From the NCBI RefSeq assembly GCF_963675965.1, contig NZ_OY780935.1:2096501-2160500 (forward strand): DNA of 64,000 nt. The letters run 5' to 3'. Origin of the DNA: an uncultured Celeribacter sp. GTDB lineage: Bacteria > Pseudomonadota > Alphaproteobacteria > Rhodobacterales > Rhodobacteraceae. Shown here one piece after another: positions 45,006 through 52,318 of this stretch. Position 1 is the first letter of the stretch, and each line of letters opens with the position of its first letter. Position numbers and translations under genes: made by a program. The notes beneath the pieces were generated by a model. The model ran no database searches, had not been told where the DNA came from, and saw only the letters and a program-made list of their open reading frames with translations.

Positions 45006-45680
45006 TTATTGTCCGCGGCCTTTGGGGGCCCGTTTGTCCACTCTGGCAGCGATCCATTCACCGATGGATTGCACAAGCTGGACGAGGACGATGAGAATGA
45101 TCACGACGATGGCCATGACTTCTGGCATGAAGCGCTGATAGCCATAGCGGATGCCGAGATCGCCCAGACCTTCGCCACCGACCGCGCCGACCATGGCGGA
45201 ATAGCCGATCAGGCTGACCACGGCGAGGGTGAGGCCGAGGGTGATGGAGGGCAGGGCCTCGGGGATCAGGACCTTGCGGATGATTTGCAGCGGGGTTGCC
45301 CCCATGGCGCGCGCCGCTTCGATCAGGCCGCTGTCGACTTCGCGAATGGCGTTTTCGACCAGTCGCGCGATGAACGGAATGGCGGCAATCGTCAGCGGCA
45401 CGATGGCGGCGGTTGTGCCGATCGATGTGCCGGCGATCATGCGCGTAAAGGGGATGATCGCGACCACGAGAATGATAAAGGGCACGGAGCGCGTTGCATT
45501 GACCACCAGCCCCAGCACCTTGTTGACCAGCGGTGTGGATAAGAGTTCGCCGCGTTGCGACGTAGCCAGAAACACGCCCAAAGGCAGGCCGAACACCGTG
45601 CCGAGCAGGGCAGAGACTGCGACCATGTAAAGCGTCTGCCAGGTCGATTCCAAAAGCAGGTTGATCAGGTTAGCGGACAT
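45006..45680 (-). CDS. metI: Methionine ABC importer permease MetI
   Basis: A 224-aa membrane protein with five helices. The conserved coupling loop is EAARAMGATPLQIIRKVLIPEALPSI. Its start overlaps the end of metN by 11 nt. Confidence 0.95.
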   Translation of the reverse strand: MSANLINLLLESTWQTLYMVAVSALLGTVFGLPLGVFLATSQRGELLSTPLVNKVLGLVVNATRSVPFIILVVAIIPFTRMIAGTSIGTTAAIVPLTIAAIPFIARLVENAIREVDSGLIEAARAMGATPLQIIRKVLIPEALPSITLGLTLAVVSLIGYSAMVGAVGGEGLGDLGIRYGYQRFMPEVMAIVVIILIVLVQLVQSIGEWIAARVDKRAPKGRGQ

Positions 45681-46737
45681 AGCCGAGCACCTCCGTCAGC
45701 AGGTCATGACGTTCGAGATAGGCGCGCGCCTCTGCGCCACGGCTGGCGTCCAGAGACACCAGAAGATTGCCAAAGGGGTGAATGCCGATTTCTTCGACGG
45801 CCCCGGCGAGGATATTGACCTCAACCCCAAGATCGCGGGTCAGCAGCGCCAGCATCGGATCAGTGGCATGTTTGCCGGCAAAGGTGACGCGGATCACCTC
45901 CTGGCCGCCATTTTCCGGGCGGTTGTCCTGCATCTGGCCTTTGATGAATGCGGGCAGGGTGACGCCGGTCACCCCCGACAGGAACGATCGTGTTGTCGGA
46001 TGCTGCGGCGCGGTGAAGACATCATAGGTTGCGCCGGCTTCGACGATCTTGCCGGCGTCGATCACGGCGACATGGCTGGCGATGTCGCGCACCACCGCCA
46101 TTTCATGGGTGATCAGCAGAATGGTCAGCCCAAGATCGCGATTGATGTCTTTGAGCAGTTCCAGAACCGTTTGCGTGGTTTCCGGGTCGAGCGCCGAGGT
46201 GGCCTCATCCGACAGCAGCACTTTCGGTGCGGTGGCCAACGCGCGCGCGATACCGACACGCTGTTTCTGACCGCCTGACAGTTCGGCTGGGTAGCGATCT
46301 GCCTGGGCGCTCAGTCCGACGCGGTCGATCAGATCTGCAACGCGGGGCTTGATCTTGTCGCTGGACACACCGGCCACTTCGAGCGGCAGGGCGATATTGC
46401 CCGCAACGGTTCGTGAGGACAGCAGGTTGAAGTGCTGGAAGATCATGCCGACATCGCGCCGGATATGACGTAGCGCGGCGCCTTTGGCAGTGCCGACATC
46501 TTGCCCGCCGACCAGAATACGGCCCGAAGTCGGGCGTTCCAGCCCGTTCACCATGCGCAGCAGGGTCGATTTGCCGGCGCCGGAGCGTCCGATGATCCCG
46601 GTAATGGCGCCAGGATCGACCGTCAGGTTGACGTCTTCCAGCGCGGAGACCGTACCGCCGCCGGGTTTGTGAAACGCTTTCCCAACTCCACTGAAAGAGA
46701 TGGACGCGCCTTGGATGTCATCTGGCTGTGTCGTCAT
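45670..46737 (-). CDS. metN: Methionine ABC importer ATP-binding protein MetN
   Basis: 355 aa. Walker A GRSGAGKSTLLR, signature LSGGQKQRVGIARALA, Walker B VLLSDEATSALD, and a C-terminal NIL (ligand-sensing) domain from about residue 265 (IRVTFAGKHATDPMLALL), which gives trans-inhibition by methionine in the E. coli homologue. It is first in the operon. I saw no recognisable SAM riboswitch upstream. Confidence 0.95.
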   Translation of the reverse strand: MTTQPDDIQGASISFSGVGKAFHKPGGGTVSALEDVNLTVDPGAITGIIGRSGAGKSTLLRMVNGLERPTSGRILVGGQDVGTAKGAALRHIRRDVGMIFQHFNLLSSRTVAGNIALPLEVAGVSSDKIKPRVADLIDRVGLSAQADRYPAELSGGQKQRVGIARALATAPKVLLSDEATSALDPETTQTVLELLKDINRDLGLTILLITHEMAVVRDIASHVAVIDAGKIVEAGATYDVFTAPQHPTTRSFLSGVTGVTLPAFIKGQMQDNRPENGGQEVIRVTFAGKHATDPMLALLTRDLGVEVNILAGAVEEIGIHPFGNLLVSLDASRGAEARAYLERHDLLTEVLGYVR

Positions 46738-46872
46738 GGTGTTCTTGGCCGGTTTGCAAAACGATCATTTCCTGAGCGGTAGATAGGAACTGCTGCCAAG
46801 GTGCAAGGCCCTAATCCCTATGTTTTTGTCAGGTTCCCGCTTTGCAGCTTTGTTGCAGAACATTGTTTAGAG

Positions 46873-46895
46873 AATATTCCGCACGCCGGAATATT
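46873..46895. other. Perfect inverted repeat upstream of metN
   Basis: AATATTCCG and CGGAATATT (9-bp arms) around a 5-nt loop, 136 nt upstream of metN and 109 nt downstream of the TPR gene stop. There is no T-run on either strand, so an operator is as likely as a terminator. Confidence 0.4.
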
Positions 46896-47003
46896 TGACC
46901 GGGCCCTGGTGACGGGGTCGGGTATATTGCCGCGCTGTCGGATCGTTTGCGGTCTGGGGCCGGGTCGGAGAATCAGCCGTTGGCACACTCGCTAGCGCTG
47001 TGC

Positions 47004-48176
47004 TCAGCCGGGCATCTGCACGTAAGTGGACCAATGCGGCATTCGTTTGGCGCTGCCTCCGACATGGATCTGACCGGGCAGGTCATAGCCCTTGGGAAAC
47101 GGCGTGCCATGCGGAAAGGCATAGTAGCTGTCATGGACACAGACATCGTCCTGGATCATCGGCCAGACAAAATCGGCAAGAAAAGCCTGATCGCCAAACT
47201 TGTTGTCGAAATAGCGTTCCGCGCTGCGCAACCAGTCGGCCATCGGCGGCAAGACACCGGCCATCGCCCCCCACATGCCTGCGAGGATCAGTTCATGGTG
47301 ATAGATATGATCGCGCATTACATGGAACCGCTTGCCCGAGTCGAGCCAGGCCTGCACCGCCAGAAGCTCCTTGGCGTTCAGGCGAGAATCCGCGTCTCGA
47401 CAGACGAAGACGTTAATGTCGCGATCATCAGAGGCCAGAAAGCGCCACATCGGACGATATTTTTGATGTTCCGGCCGCGTCATCATCACCACCTGCGCGC
47501 CATAGGCCTTGAGCGCGTTGCGGGCATCTTCCGGCACCGAAGCATCGCAGTAGAACCGGGCGGTCCAGCGCACATAGATATGCTGTGCGATCTGCGCATT
47601 GACAATCGCGCCGGTGACATATTCCGGGCGATTGCCCCAAAGAGAAAAAGAAATGATGTTCTTTTCGCGATGGTCTGGATCAAAGCCACGGCCTCCGGGG
47701 GACAGTTTCATGTCCCTGAACGGCGAGGCATCGAAGGTGCGCAGCGCGTTTCGATGCTTGTCATTGAGATTGCGCAAACCTTGCAGCTGGGCTTCTTTCA
47801 GCCGACCCGTGCGCCACAGGCAGGCGATATAGGTGTTGCGGATGGTGACTTCGTCGCGCATCGACAGGGCTTTTTGCAGGGGCAGGATGGCTTCGGAATA
47901 GCGTTCCAACCGTTTCAGCAAGGTGCCCAGACCAACCCAGCCGTCCACGTCATCGGGATGATCCTTGGCGTATTTGGCGAAAACGGCGACGGCCTCTTTG
48001 GTCTTGCCCGCGTCCCGCAGCGAAAGCGCGACGAATATCCCGGCCTTGCTGCCCGGGTCGATCTTGGCCGCCTGAGCATAGGCGATGGCGGCCTCCATGT
48101 AGCGCCCTTCCTTACCGAGCTTGCGGGCAATGGCAGCGGCGCGCTGGAAATCGGAGATGCCGACAGTCTTGTTCAT
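47004..48176 (-). CDS. TPR-repeat protein with glycosyltransferase-like C-terminal domain
   Basis: 390 aa. Residues about 1-150 form four TPR-like helical pairs (ARKLGKEGRYMEAAIAYAQA, AVAVFAKYAKDHPDDVDGW, SEAILPLQKAL). The C-terminal part (about 165-390) has FSLWGNRPEYVTGAIVNAQI, an acidic FVCRDADSRLNAKE that looks like a DxD-type nucleotide-sugar site, and HVMRDHIYHHELI. It resembles uncharacterised TPR/glycosyltransferase-like proteins. No signal peptide was seen, so it is probably cytoplasmic. It is coupled to a small upstream gene by ATGA. Confidence 0.75.
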   Translation of the reverse strand: MNKTVGISDFQRAAAIARKLGKEGRYMEAAIAYAQAAKIDPGSKAGIFVALSLRDAGKTKEAVAVFAKYAKDHPDDVDGWVGLGTLLKRLERYSEAILPLQKALSMRDEVTIRNTYIACLWRTGRLKEAQLQGLRNLNDKHRNALRTFDASPFRDMKLSPGGRGFDPDHREKNIISFSLWGNRPEYVTGAIVNAQIAQHIYVRWTARFYCDASVPEDARNALKAYGAQVVMMTRPEHQKYRPMWRFLASDDRDINVFVCRDADSRLNAKELLAVQAWLDSGKRFHVMRDHIYHHELILAGMWGAMAGVLPPMADWLRSAERYFDNKFGDQAFLADFVWPMIQDDVCVHDSYYAFPHGTPFPKGYDLPGQIHVGGSAKRMPHWSTYVQMPG

Positions 48177-48370
48177 TGTGGGCGCTTTGTGGTTGTTTGG
48201 GTGGTTTGTGGATGGGACCTTGCGTCGATCTGGGCTGTGTCCGCGCTGAAATCAGGGGACATGGTCGACAGGTCGCGCAGGGCCTGCGCCGTGCCGCGAA
48301 AACCGCTGGCATCAGCGAGAGAAGCCGCTGTTAGAACACGGCGGTGAAACTCCTGCTCCTGTGGTTGCAT
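48173..48370 (-). CDS. Small hypothetical protein (65 aa) coupled to the TPR gene
   Basis: From ATG 48370 the product begins MQPQEQEFHRRVLTAASLAD and ends in a Thr/Gln-rich tail. There is no recognised domain, and one amphipathic helix is likely at the N-terminus. Its stop overlaps the ATG of the TPR gene (ATGA), the main reason for calling it real. A longer frame from 48436 exists but has no support. The upstream Shine-Dalgarno is weak. Confidence 0.5.
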   Translation of the reverse strand: MQPQEQEFHRRVLTAASLADASGFRGTAQALRDLSTMSPDFSADTAQIDARSHPQTTQTTTKRPQ

Positions 48371-48509
48371 AAAACTGTCCCGGATCAGCGCTATTCGTGT
48401 ATAAAAAGGGCGAGAGGCAGGCCATGAGTGGTGCAAGGTGTGTGGGCATAGCCCGCCTCTCTAGAGGAGTGCTCCGTGGGGTGGAACAGTCCTGTCTTGT
48501 CGCGGCGCC

Positions 48510-48671
48510 TTAAAAGGTGCCGCCAATCCATCGGCCTTGCAGGAACAGGCGTGTGGTCTGATAGATCCCGCTGAGGCTGTCGAGTGCGCGCGACATGCGT
48601 TTTTCAGCCTTGGTACGGCAAAATATGGCGTGCAATTCGTGGTGGTGTTTTTGCAGTTGGGTCTGTGTCAT
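48510..48671 (-). CDS. 53-aa ORF coupled to the 440-aa repeat-protein gene
   Basis: A short open frame whose ATG overlaps the stop of the 440-aa repeat gene as ATGA. The product begins MTQTQLQKHHHELHAIFC, is basic (RTKAEKRMSRAL) and ends QGRWIGGTF. The composition is quite unlike its acidic, Gly/Leu-rich neighbour, so it is not a shadow of the repeats. There is no signal peptide. It could be a small accessory or regulatory protein. A hairpin (48503-48522 region, CGGCGCCTT/AAGGTGCCG) spans its stop. Confidence 0.55.
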   Translation of the reverse strand: MTQTQLQKHHHELHAIFCRTKAEKRMSRALDSLSGIYQTTRLFLQGRWIGGTF

Positions 48672-49990
48672 GCATCACCTGTCGTATCATCCCCGGTTAA
48701 ACCTCCGAGCAGGTCTCCGCCCAGGAGACCATCCGTGACACCGCTGAGAAGCCCGCCGACCGTGCCGCCCAGAAGTCCGCCGACCAAGCCTTCGTCGCCG
48801 AGCACACCCCCGAGCAGGCCTTCGTCGCCAAGCAGCCCACCGACCAGGTCGTCCTCGCCGGTGAGGCCGCCAAGAAGACCGTCATCGCCGCCAAGTAGCC
48901 CGCCGACCACACCGTCCTCACCAAGAAGGCCGTCAAGGGCACCGTCTTCTCCCCCGCCCAGCCCGCCGAGCAGACCACCAAGCAGACCTTCGTCTCCAAG
49001 CAGCTCGTCCAGCAGCCCGCCGCTGGTGTCATCGGCTGTCTCTTCTCCCTCGCTGATCAGGCCGGTGCCGGTCAATTCGCCGACCAACCCGTTGGCGCCT
49101 GTCAGCATGGAAAGCGTGCCGTCATTGCCGACCAGATCGCCGACCAGCCCATCCGTGCCGGTGACGTCTCCCAGCAGACCATGATCTCCGGTCAGATCGC
49201 CCAGCAGGCCACCATCCGCAATCAAACCGTCCAGCAGGCCGATTTCGTCACTGACCGGCGCGTCGTTCAACAGGGGTTGGTTGAGCAAAGATGTACCCAG
49301 TGCGCCGAGTGGGCTGTCCTCGCCGACAAGTTGCCCCAGCAATCCGTCGCTTCCGGTGACATCGCCCAACAAGCCTTCGGATCCGGTTAGATCACCAAGC
49401 AGGCCGTCATCGCCAATCAGCGGATTGAGGAACCCCTGAACTTCTGCGTCGCCCGGATCGGACGTATCACTCGGGTCCGATGTGTCGCTGGGATCAGACG
49501 TATCGCTTGGATCAGACGTATCGCTTGGGTCAGACGTATCGCTTGGGTCAGACGTATCGCTTGGGTCCGATGTATCGCTGGGATCGGATGTATCGCTCGG
49601 ATCAGACGTATCGCTGGGATCGGAAGTATCACTCGGATCAGACGTATCGCTTGGGTCCGATGTATCGTCATCCCCGTCGCCACCGCCGGCGGCAAAGGCG
49701 AGACCGAGACCAGCGAGCGCCAAGCCCGCAATGCCGGCATTCGAGATGTCATCGCCAAGACCCGCGGCGGGATCACCCTGAACGCCCGCTTCGACCTCGT
49801 TTTCGAAGACCAGGCTGTGAAGGGATCCATTCGCAGCAGGTGTATAGAAATCATTGATGATAATCTGGTCGCCGTTTTTCAGATCGACGATCAGATTGTC
49901 TCCCCGTCGTGCATAGCTTTCGATGTCCTCTTGCAACGCATCGATCTTCACGCGGATTCCCGGGCCGGCTTGTAGGGTTGTTTCGGTCAT
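48668..49990 (-). CDS. BapA-prefix-like, Gly/Leu-repeat protein 1 (likely type I secreted)
   Basis: 440 aa, very acidic. Residues 1-60 form a BapA-prefix-like beta domain (GDNLIVDLKNGDQIIINDFYT at 30-50). A PAAG di-alanine motif (74-77) and a Gly/Ala hydrophobic segment (85-103) follow. Next come about 12 copies of the hexapeptide DPSDTS (109-180), then about 250 residues of degenerate 10/11-residue units of the type G-D-D-G-L-L-G-G-L-L. There is no Sec signal and there are no RTX nonapeptides. Residues 1-50 align without gaps with repeat protein 2, which fixes the start; AGGAG lies 10 nt upstream. Type I secretion genes nearby make export likely. The role as a surface or matrix protein is inferred. 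Confidence 0.85.
   Translation of the reverse strand: MTETTLQAGPGIRVKIDALQEDIESYARRGDNLIVDLKNGDQIIINDFYTPAANGSLHSLVFENEVEAGVQGDPAAGLGDDISNAGIAGLALAGLGLAFAAGGGDGDDDTSDPSDTSDPSDTSDPSDTSDPSDTSDPSDTSDPSDTSDPSDTSDPSDTSDPSDTSDPSDTSDPSDTSDPGDAEVQGFLNPLIGDDGLLGDLTGSEGLLGDVTGSDGLLGQLVGEDSPLGALGTSLLNQPLLNDAPVSDEIGLLDGLIADGGLLGDLTGDHGLLGDVTGTDGLVGDLVGNDGTLSMLTGANGLVGELTGTGLISEGEETADDTSGGLLDELLGDEGLLGGLLGGLGGGEDGALDGLLGEDGVVGGLLGGDDGLLGGLTGEDDLVGGLLGDEGLLGGVLGDEGLVGGLLGGTVGGLLSGVTDGLLGGDLLGGLTGDDTTGDA
49455..49670. repeat. 18-bp tandem repeat array (about 12 units) encoding DPSDTS
   Basis: Units such as GGATCAGACGTATCGCTT repeat in register with about 1-4 differences per unit. They encode the acidic hexapeptide linker of repeat protein 1. 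Copy number may vary between strains by slippage. Confidence 0.92.
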
Positions 49991-50044
49991 GTGTCTTGCA
50001 CTCCTCGCTCTCGGCGCCCAGATTCTCGTATGGAATAAACATAT

Positions 50045-50086
50045 TCCTTAGTATGTATTACCTAACCAAAGGTATGTTTTTGTCAA
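50045..50086 (-). promoter_or_regulatory. Promoter/operator region of repeat protein 1 gene
   Basis: On the minus strand TTGACA (50081-50086) is followed by TAACCAAAGG-type sequence (50063-50072 on the plus strand) and by ATACATACTAAGGA (50045-50058). The last element recurs upstream of the genes at 50193 and 55193. A 6-bp dyad GGAATA/TATTCC (50032-50047) overlaps its downstream edge. The -10 is not clear: TAATAC is 20 nt from the -35, longer than usual. Confidence 0.6.
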
Positions 50087-50142
50087 CTCGGAACTATGGG
50101 TTTTCGAGAGAAAGCTGCAAAGCATTCGAGGGGACAAACGTG

Positions 50143-50167
50143 AAAAGCCCCGCACATGGCGGGGCTT
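50143..50167 (-). terminator. Terminator of repeat protein 2 gene
   Basis: AGCCCCGC/GCGGGGCT (50146-50153, 50159-50166), 5-nt loop. On the minus strand it is followed by TTTT. It lies 26 nt after the stop at 50193. Confidence 0.8.
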
Positions 50168-50192
50168 CTGTTTTTCCGATAGTGTCGCGTGA

Positions 50193-52025
50193 TCAGATCA
50201 CGTCCAGACCGTCTGTCAGGCCGCTCAGCAGGCCATCGTCGCCAGTCAGCCCGCCGAGCAGGCCATCATCGCCGCCGCCAAGCAATCCACCGACCAAGCC
50301 GTCGTCGCCCAGCAGCCCGTCAAGCAGCCCATCGCCAGATTCAGCGCTTTCATCGCCATCACCAAGCAGGCCCGCACCGAGCAGATCGCCGACCAAGCCT
50401 TCGCTGCCCGTCACATCTCCGAGCAGCCCGTCGTTGGTGACGAGATCACCGACCAGCCCATCCGCGCCGGTCACATCGCCGAGCACCCCATTGTCCCCGG
50501 TGACATCGCCGAGCAGGCCGCCATCGGTGATCAGCGGATCGAGGATACCGTCTTCGGCGCCGAGGCTGGCGAGCAACCCGTCCACCGTGTCCGTCGCGCC
50601 GCCAAGCAGCCCGTCTTCACCGCCGAGCAATCCGCCGACAAGGCCGTCATCGCCGGTGAGGCCGCCAAGCAGCCCGTCTTCACCGCCGAGCAATCCGCCG
50701 ACAAGGCCGTCATCGCCGGTGAGGCCGCCAAGCAGCCCGTCTTCGCCGCCGAGCAGTCCGCCAACAAGGCCGTCATCCCCGGTGAGACCGCCAAGCAGCC
50801 CGTCTTCACCGCCGAGCAATCCGCCGACAAGGCCATCTTCGCCGGTGAGGCCGCCAAGCAGCCCGTCTTCACCGCCGAGCAATCCGCCGACAAGGCCGTC
50901 ATCGCCAGTGAGACCGCCGAGCAGTCCGCCAACAAGGCCGTCATCGCCGGTGAGGCCGCCAAGCAGCCCGTCTTCGCCGCCGAGCAGTCCGCCAACAAGG
51001 CCGTCATCCCCGGTGAGGCCGCCAAGCAGCCCGTCTTCACCGCCGAGCAATCCGCCGACAAGGCCGTCATCGCCGGTGAGACCGCCGAGCAGGCCGTTTT
51101 CACCGACAACGCCGCCGAGCAGCCCATCGGAGCCAGTGACGCCGCTGAGCAAACCGCCGACCAAGCCGTCGCTCCCCAGAAGTCCGCCGACCAGCCCCTC
51201 GTCAGAAAGCAGGCTGCCAACCAGCCCGTCTTCGGTCAGAAGACCGCCGACCAGACCATCACTGCCGACTAGACCGTCGACAAGGCCGCCGTCTCCGAGC
51301 AGGCCGCTGGTCAGCCCTGTGCTGCCCAGAAGTCCGCCCACGAGGCCATTTTCATCAAGCAGACCGCTGGTGACGCTGTGCAGCGGATCTCCAGAGCTGT
51401 CGCCATCGCCGAGCAAGCCGCTGCCGGTCAGAGCGCCGACCAGACCGTTTTCGCCGGTGACGGCGCTCAGCAGCCCGTCGTTGCCAGCCAACTGGCCAAG
51501 AAGCCCTTCAGAGCCGGTGATGGCCCCCAGAGTGCCTTCGTTTCCGGTCACGCCACCCAGCAGGCCATCATCTGCCAGAACGGAATCCAGAAGTCCGGTT
51601 TCCTTTTCCTCACCATCCGGCGTGTCGGTGGGGTCTGTCGTGTCTGTTGGATCCGTGGGTTGGTCCGGTTCGTTGCCATCGTCGTCGCTGCCACCGCCGG
51701 CGGCTCCGGCGAGTGCAGCGGTCCCGAGGGCGGCCAGACCGGCCCCCATTTCATTGACGGCCATGCCGGCACCCAGTCCGGCTGCCGCAGCGCCATTGTC
51801 ATCGAACACACCTTCGACACCGCTGAAACTGCCGTCAGCGAGCATCAATCGGTGTGCGGCGCCATCTTCGGCGGCAGTGTAGAAATCGCCGACGACAATC
51901 TGATCGCCATTGTTCAATTCAACGACCAGGTCATCCCCGGATTTAAAGTAGCGGTTTATGTCAGCTTTGGTCGCGCCAATGGTGACATCGGCTGCAGCAC
52001 CAGCCTGAATCTCTGTTGTTGCCAT
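50193..52025 (-). CDS. BapA-prefix-like, Gly/Leu-repeat protein 2 (likely type I secreted)
   Basis: 610 aa from ATG 52025 (AAGGA about 9 nt upstream). With this start residues 1-50 align exactly with repeat protein 1 (NGDQI at 39-43, DFYT at 47-50); the frame from 52076 adds an unrelated 17 residues. Order: BapA-prefix-like domain (1-60), AAAAGLG (79-85), Gly/Ala segment (92-112), short DPTDTT linker, then about 470 residues of G-D/E-D-G-L-L/V-G-G-L-L/T units. Near the middle are eight 21-residue units, one shortened to 14. The C-terminus ends in an acidic-hydrophobic DGLDVI, the style of a type I secretion signal. There is no Sec signal. It diverges from the sensor-kinase gene. Confidence 0.87.
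   Translation of the reverse strand: MATTEIQAGAAADVTIGATKADINRYFKSGDDLVVELNNGDQIVVGDFYTAAEDGAAHRLMLADGSFSGVEGVFDDNGAAAAGLGAGMAVNEMGAGLAALGTAALAGAAGGGSDDDGNEPDQPTDPTDTTDPTDTPDGEEKETGLLDSVLADDGLLGGVTGNEGTLGAITGSEGLLGQLAGNDGLLSAVTGENGLVGALTGSGLLGDGDSSGDPLHSVTSGLLDENGLVGGLLGSTGLTSGLLGDGGLVDGLVGSDGLVGGLLTEDGLVGSLLSDEGLVGGLLGSDGLVGGLLSGVTGSDGLLGGVVGENGLLGGLTGDDGLVGGLLGGEDGLLGGLTGDDGLVGGLLGGEDGLLGGLTGDDGLVGGLLGGLTGDDGLVGGLLGGEDGLLGGLTGEDGLVGGLLGGEDGLLGGLTGDDGLVGGLLGGEDGLLGGLTGDDGLVGGLLGGEDGLLGGLTGDDGLVGGLLGGEDGLLGGATDTVDGLLASLGAEDGILDPLITDGGLLGDVTGDNGVLGDVTGADGLVGDLVTNDGLLGDVTGSEGLVGDLLGAGLLGDGDESAESGDGLLDGLLGDDGLVGGLLGGGDDGLLGGLTGDDGLLSGLTDGLDVI
50590..51087. repeat. 63-bp direct repeats in repeat protein 2 gene
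   Basis: Seven full and one shortened copy of a 63-bp unit encode GDDGLVGGLLGGEDGLLGGLT-type 21-mers. Copies are nearly identical at nucleotide level, including synonymous sites, which points to recent duplication or gene conversion. The short unit lacks 21 bp. Confidence 0.92.
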
Positions 52026-52077
52026 CCCACTTGTCCTTGCTTCACTCAGTTTCGCCCTGGCCAGAAAGATGGCCACA

Positions 52078-52140
52078 ATACTAAAGGATAATTAAATATC
52101 CCTTAGTATGTATATTTTACCCATACTAAAGTAATGTCAA
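52078..52140 (-). promoter_or_regulatory. Divergent regulatory region: repeat protein 2 gene / hybrid kinase gene
   Basis: ATACTAAAGGAT (52078-52089) and ATCCCTTAGTAT (52098-52109) form an inverted repeat with one mismatch. A third half-site ATACTAAAG is at 52123-52131. The half-sites lie about 22 bp apart, i.e. two helical turns, as expected for dimers on one face. TTGACA on the minus strand (52135-52140) is a -35 candidate, with TAAAAT 15 nt on as a weak -10. The ATACATACTAAGGG element (52100-52113) is shared with two other promoters in the locus. Confidence 0.65.
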
Positions 52141-52318
52141 CATATCTTCATGGTGTTTGGGGTGCATATACACGACTTTTCGGTGCGTGTGCTCTTGTGG
52201 TGAAGGGGGCATGGCTTCATACCTGTGGTGTGCGGTTGTAAGTGGGATCACCTTTCGGGCTGGAATTTCTTTTAGAAATTTGAACGTTTTAAGTGCTGTT
52301 TGGCATGGGGGAGATGGT

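Noticed and set aside
45534..45542. Perfect DnaA box TGTGGATAA
   Set aside because: A single box inside metI with no cluster or AT-rich unwinding element; not an origin.
46738..47003. SAM-II or SAM/SAH-type riboswitch upstream of metN
   Set aside because: The minus-strand leader was compared by eye with the conserved cores and does not match; only a short dyad is present.
48537..49184. 215-codon plus-strand frame rich in Pro and Ser
   Set aside because: Antisense shadow of repeat protein 1; low-complexity product, no start signal or homology pattern.
50590..51087. CRISPR-like appearance of regular repeats
   Set aside because: Units are contiguous and in reading frame with no unique spacers; they encode a protein repeat.
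49909..51882. 657-codon open frame on the plus strand, Pro/Ser/Arg-rich
   Set aside because: It is the antisense reading of the 610-aa repeat gene; repeated Gly/Asp/Leu codons keep the opposite strand open. The real gene has a Shine-Dalgarno, a conserved N-terminal domain and an upstream promoter.
52092..52106. CtrA-like box TTAA-N7-TTAG in the repeat protein 2 promoter
   Set aside because: It is not exact and coincides with the inverted repeat better explained by the locus motif; one near-match is expected in AT-rich DNA.
52157..52318. Longer N-terminus for the hybrid kinase (54 extra residues)
   Set aside because: The extension is Cys-rich, lacks a Shine-Dalgarno and runs across the divergent promoter region; the GTG at 52319 has GGGGGAGA upstream.
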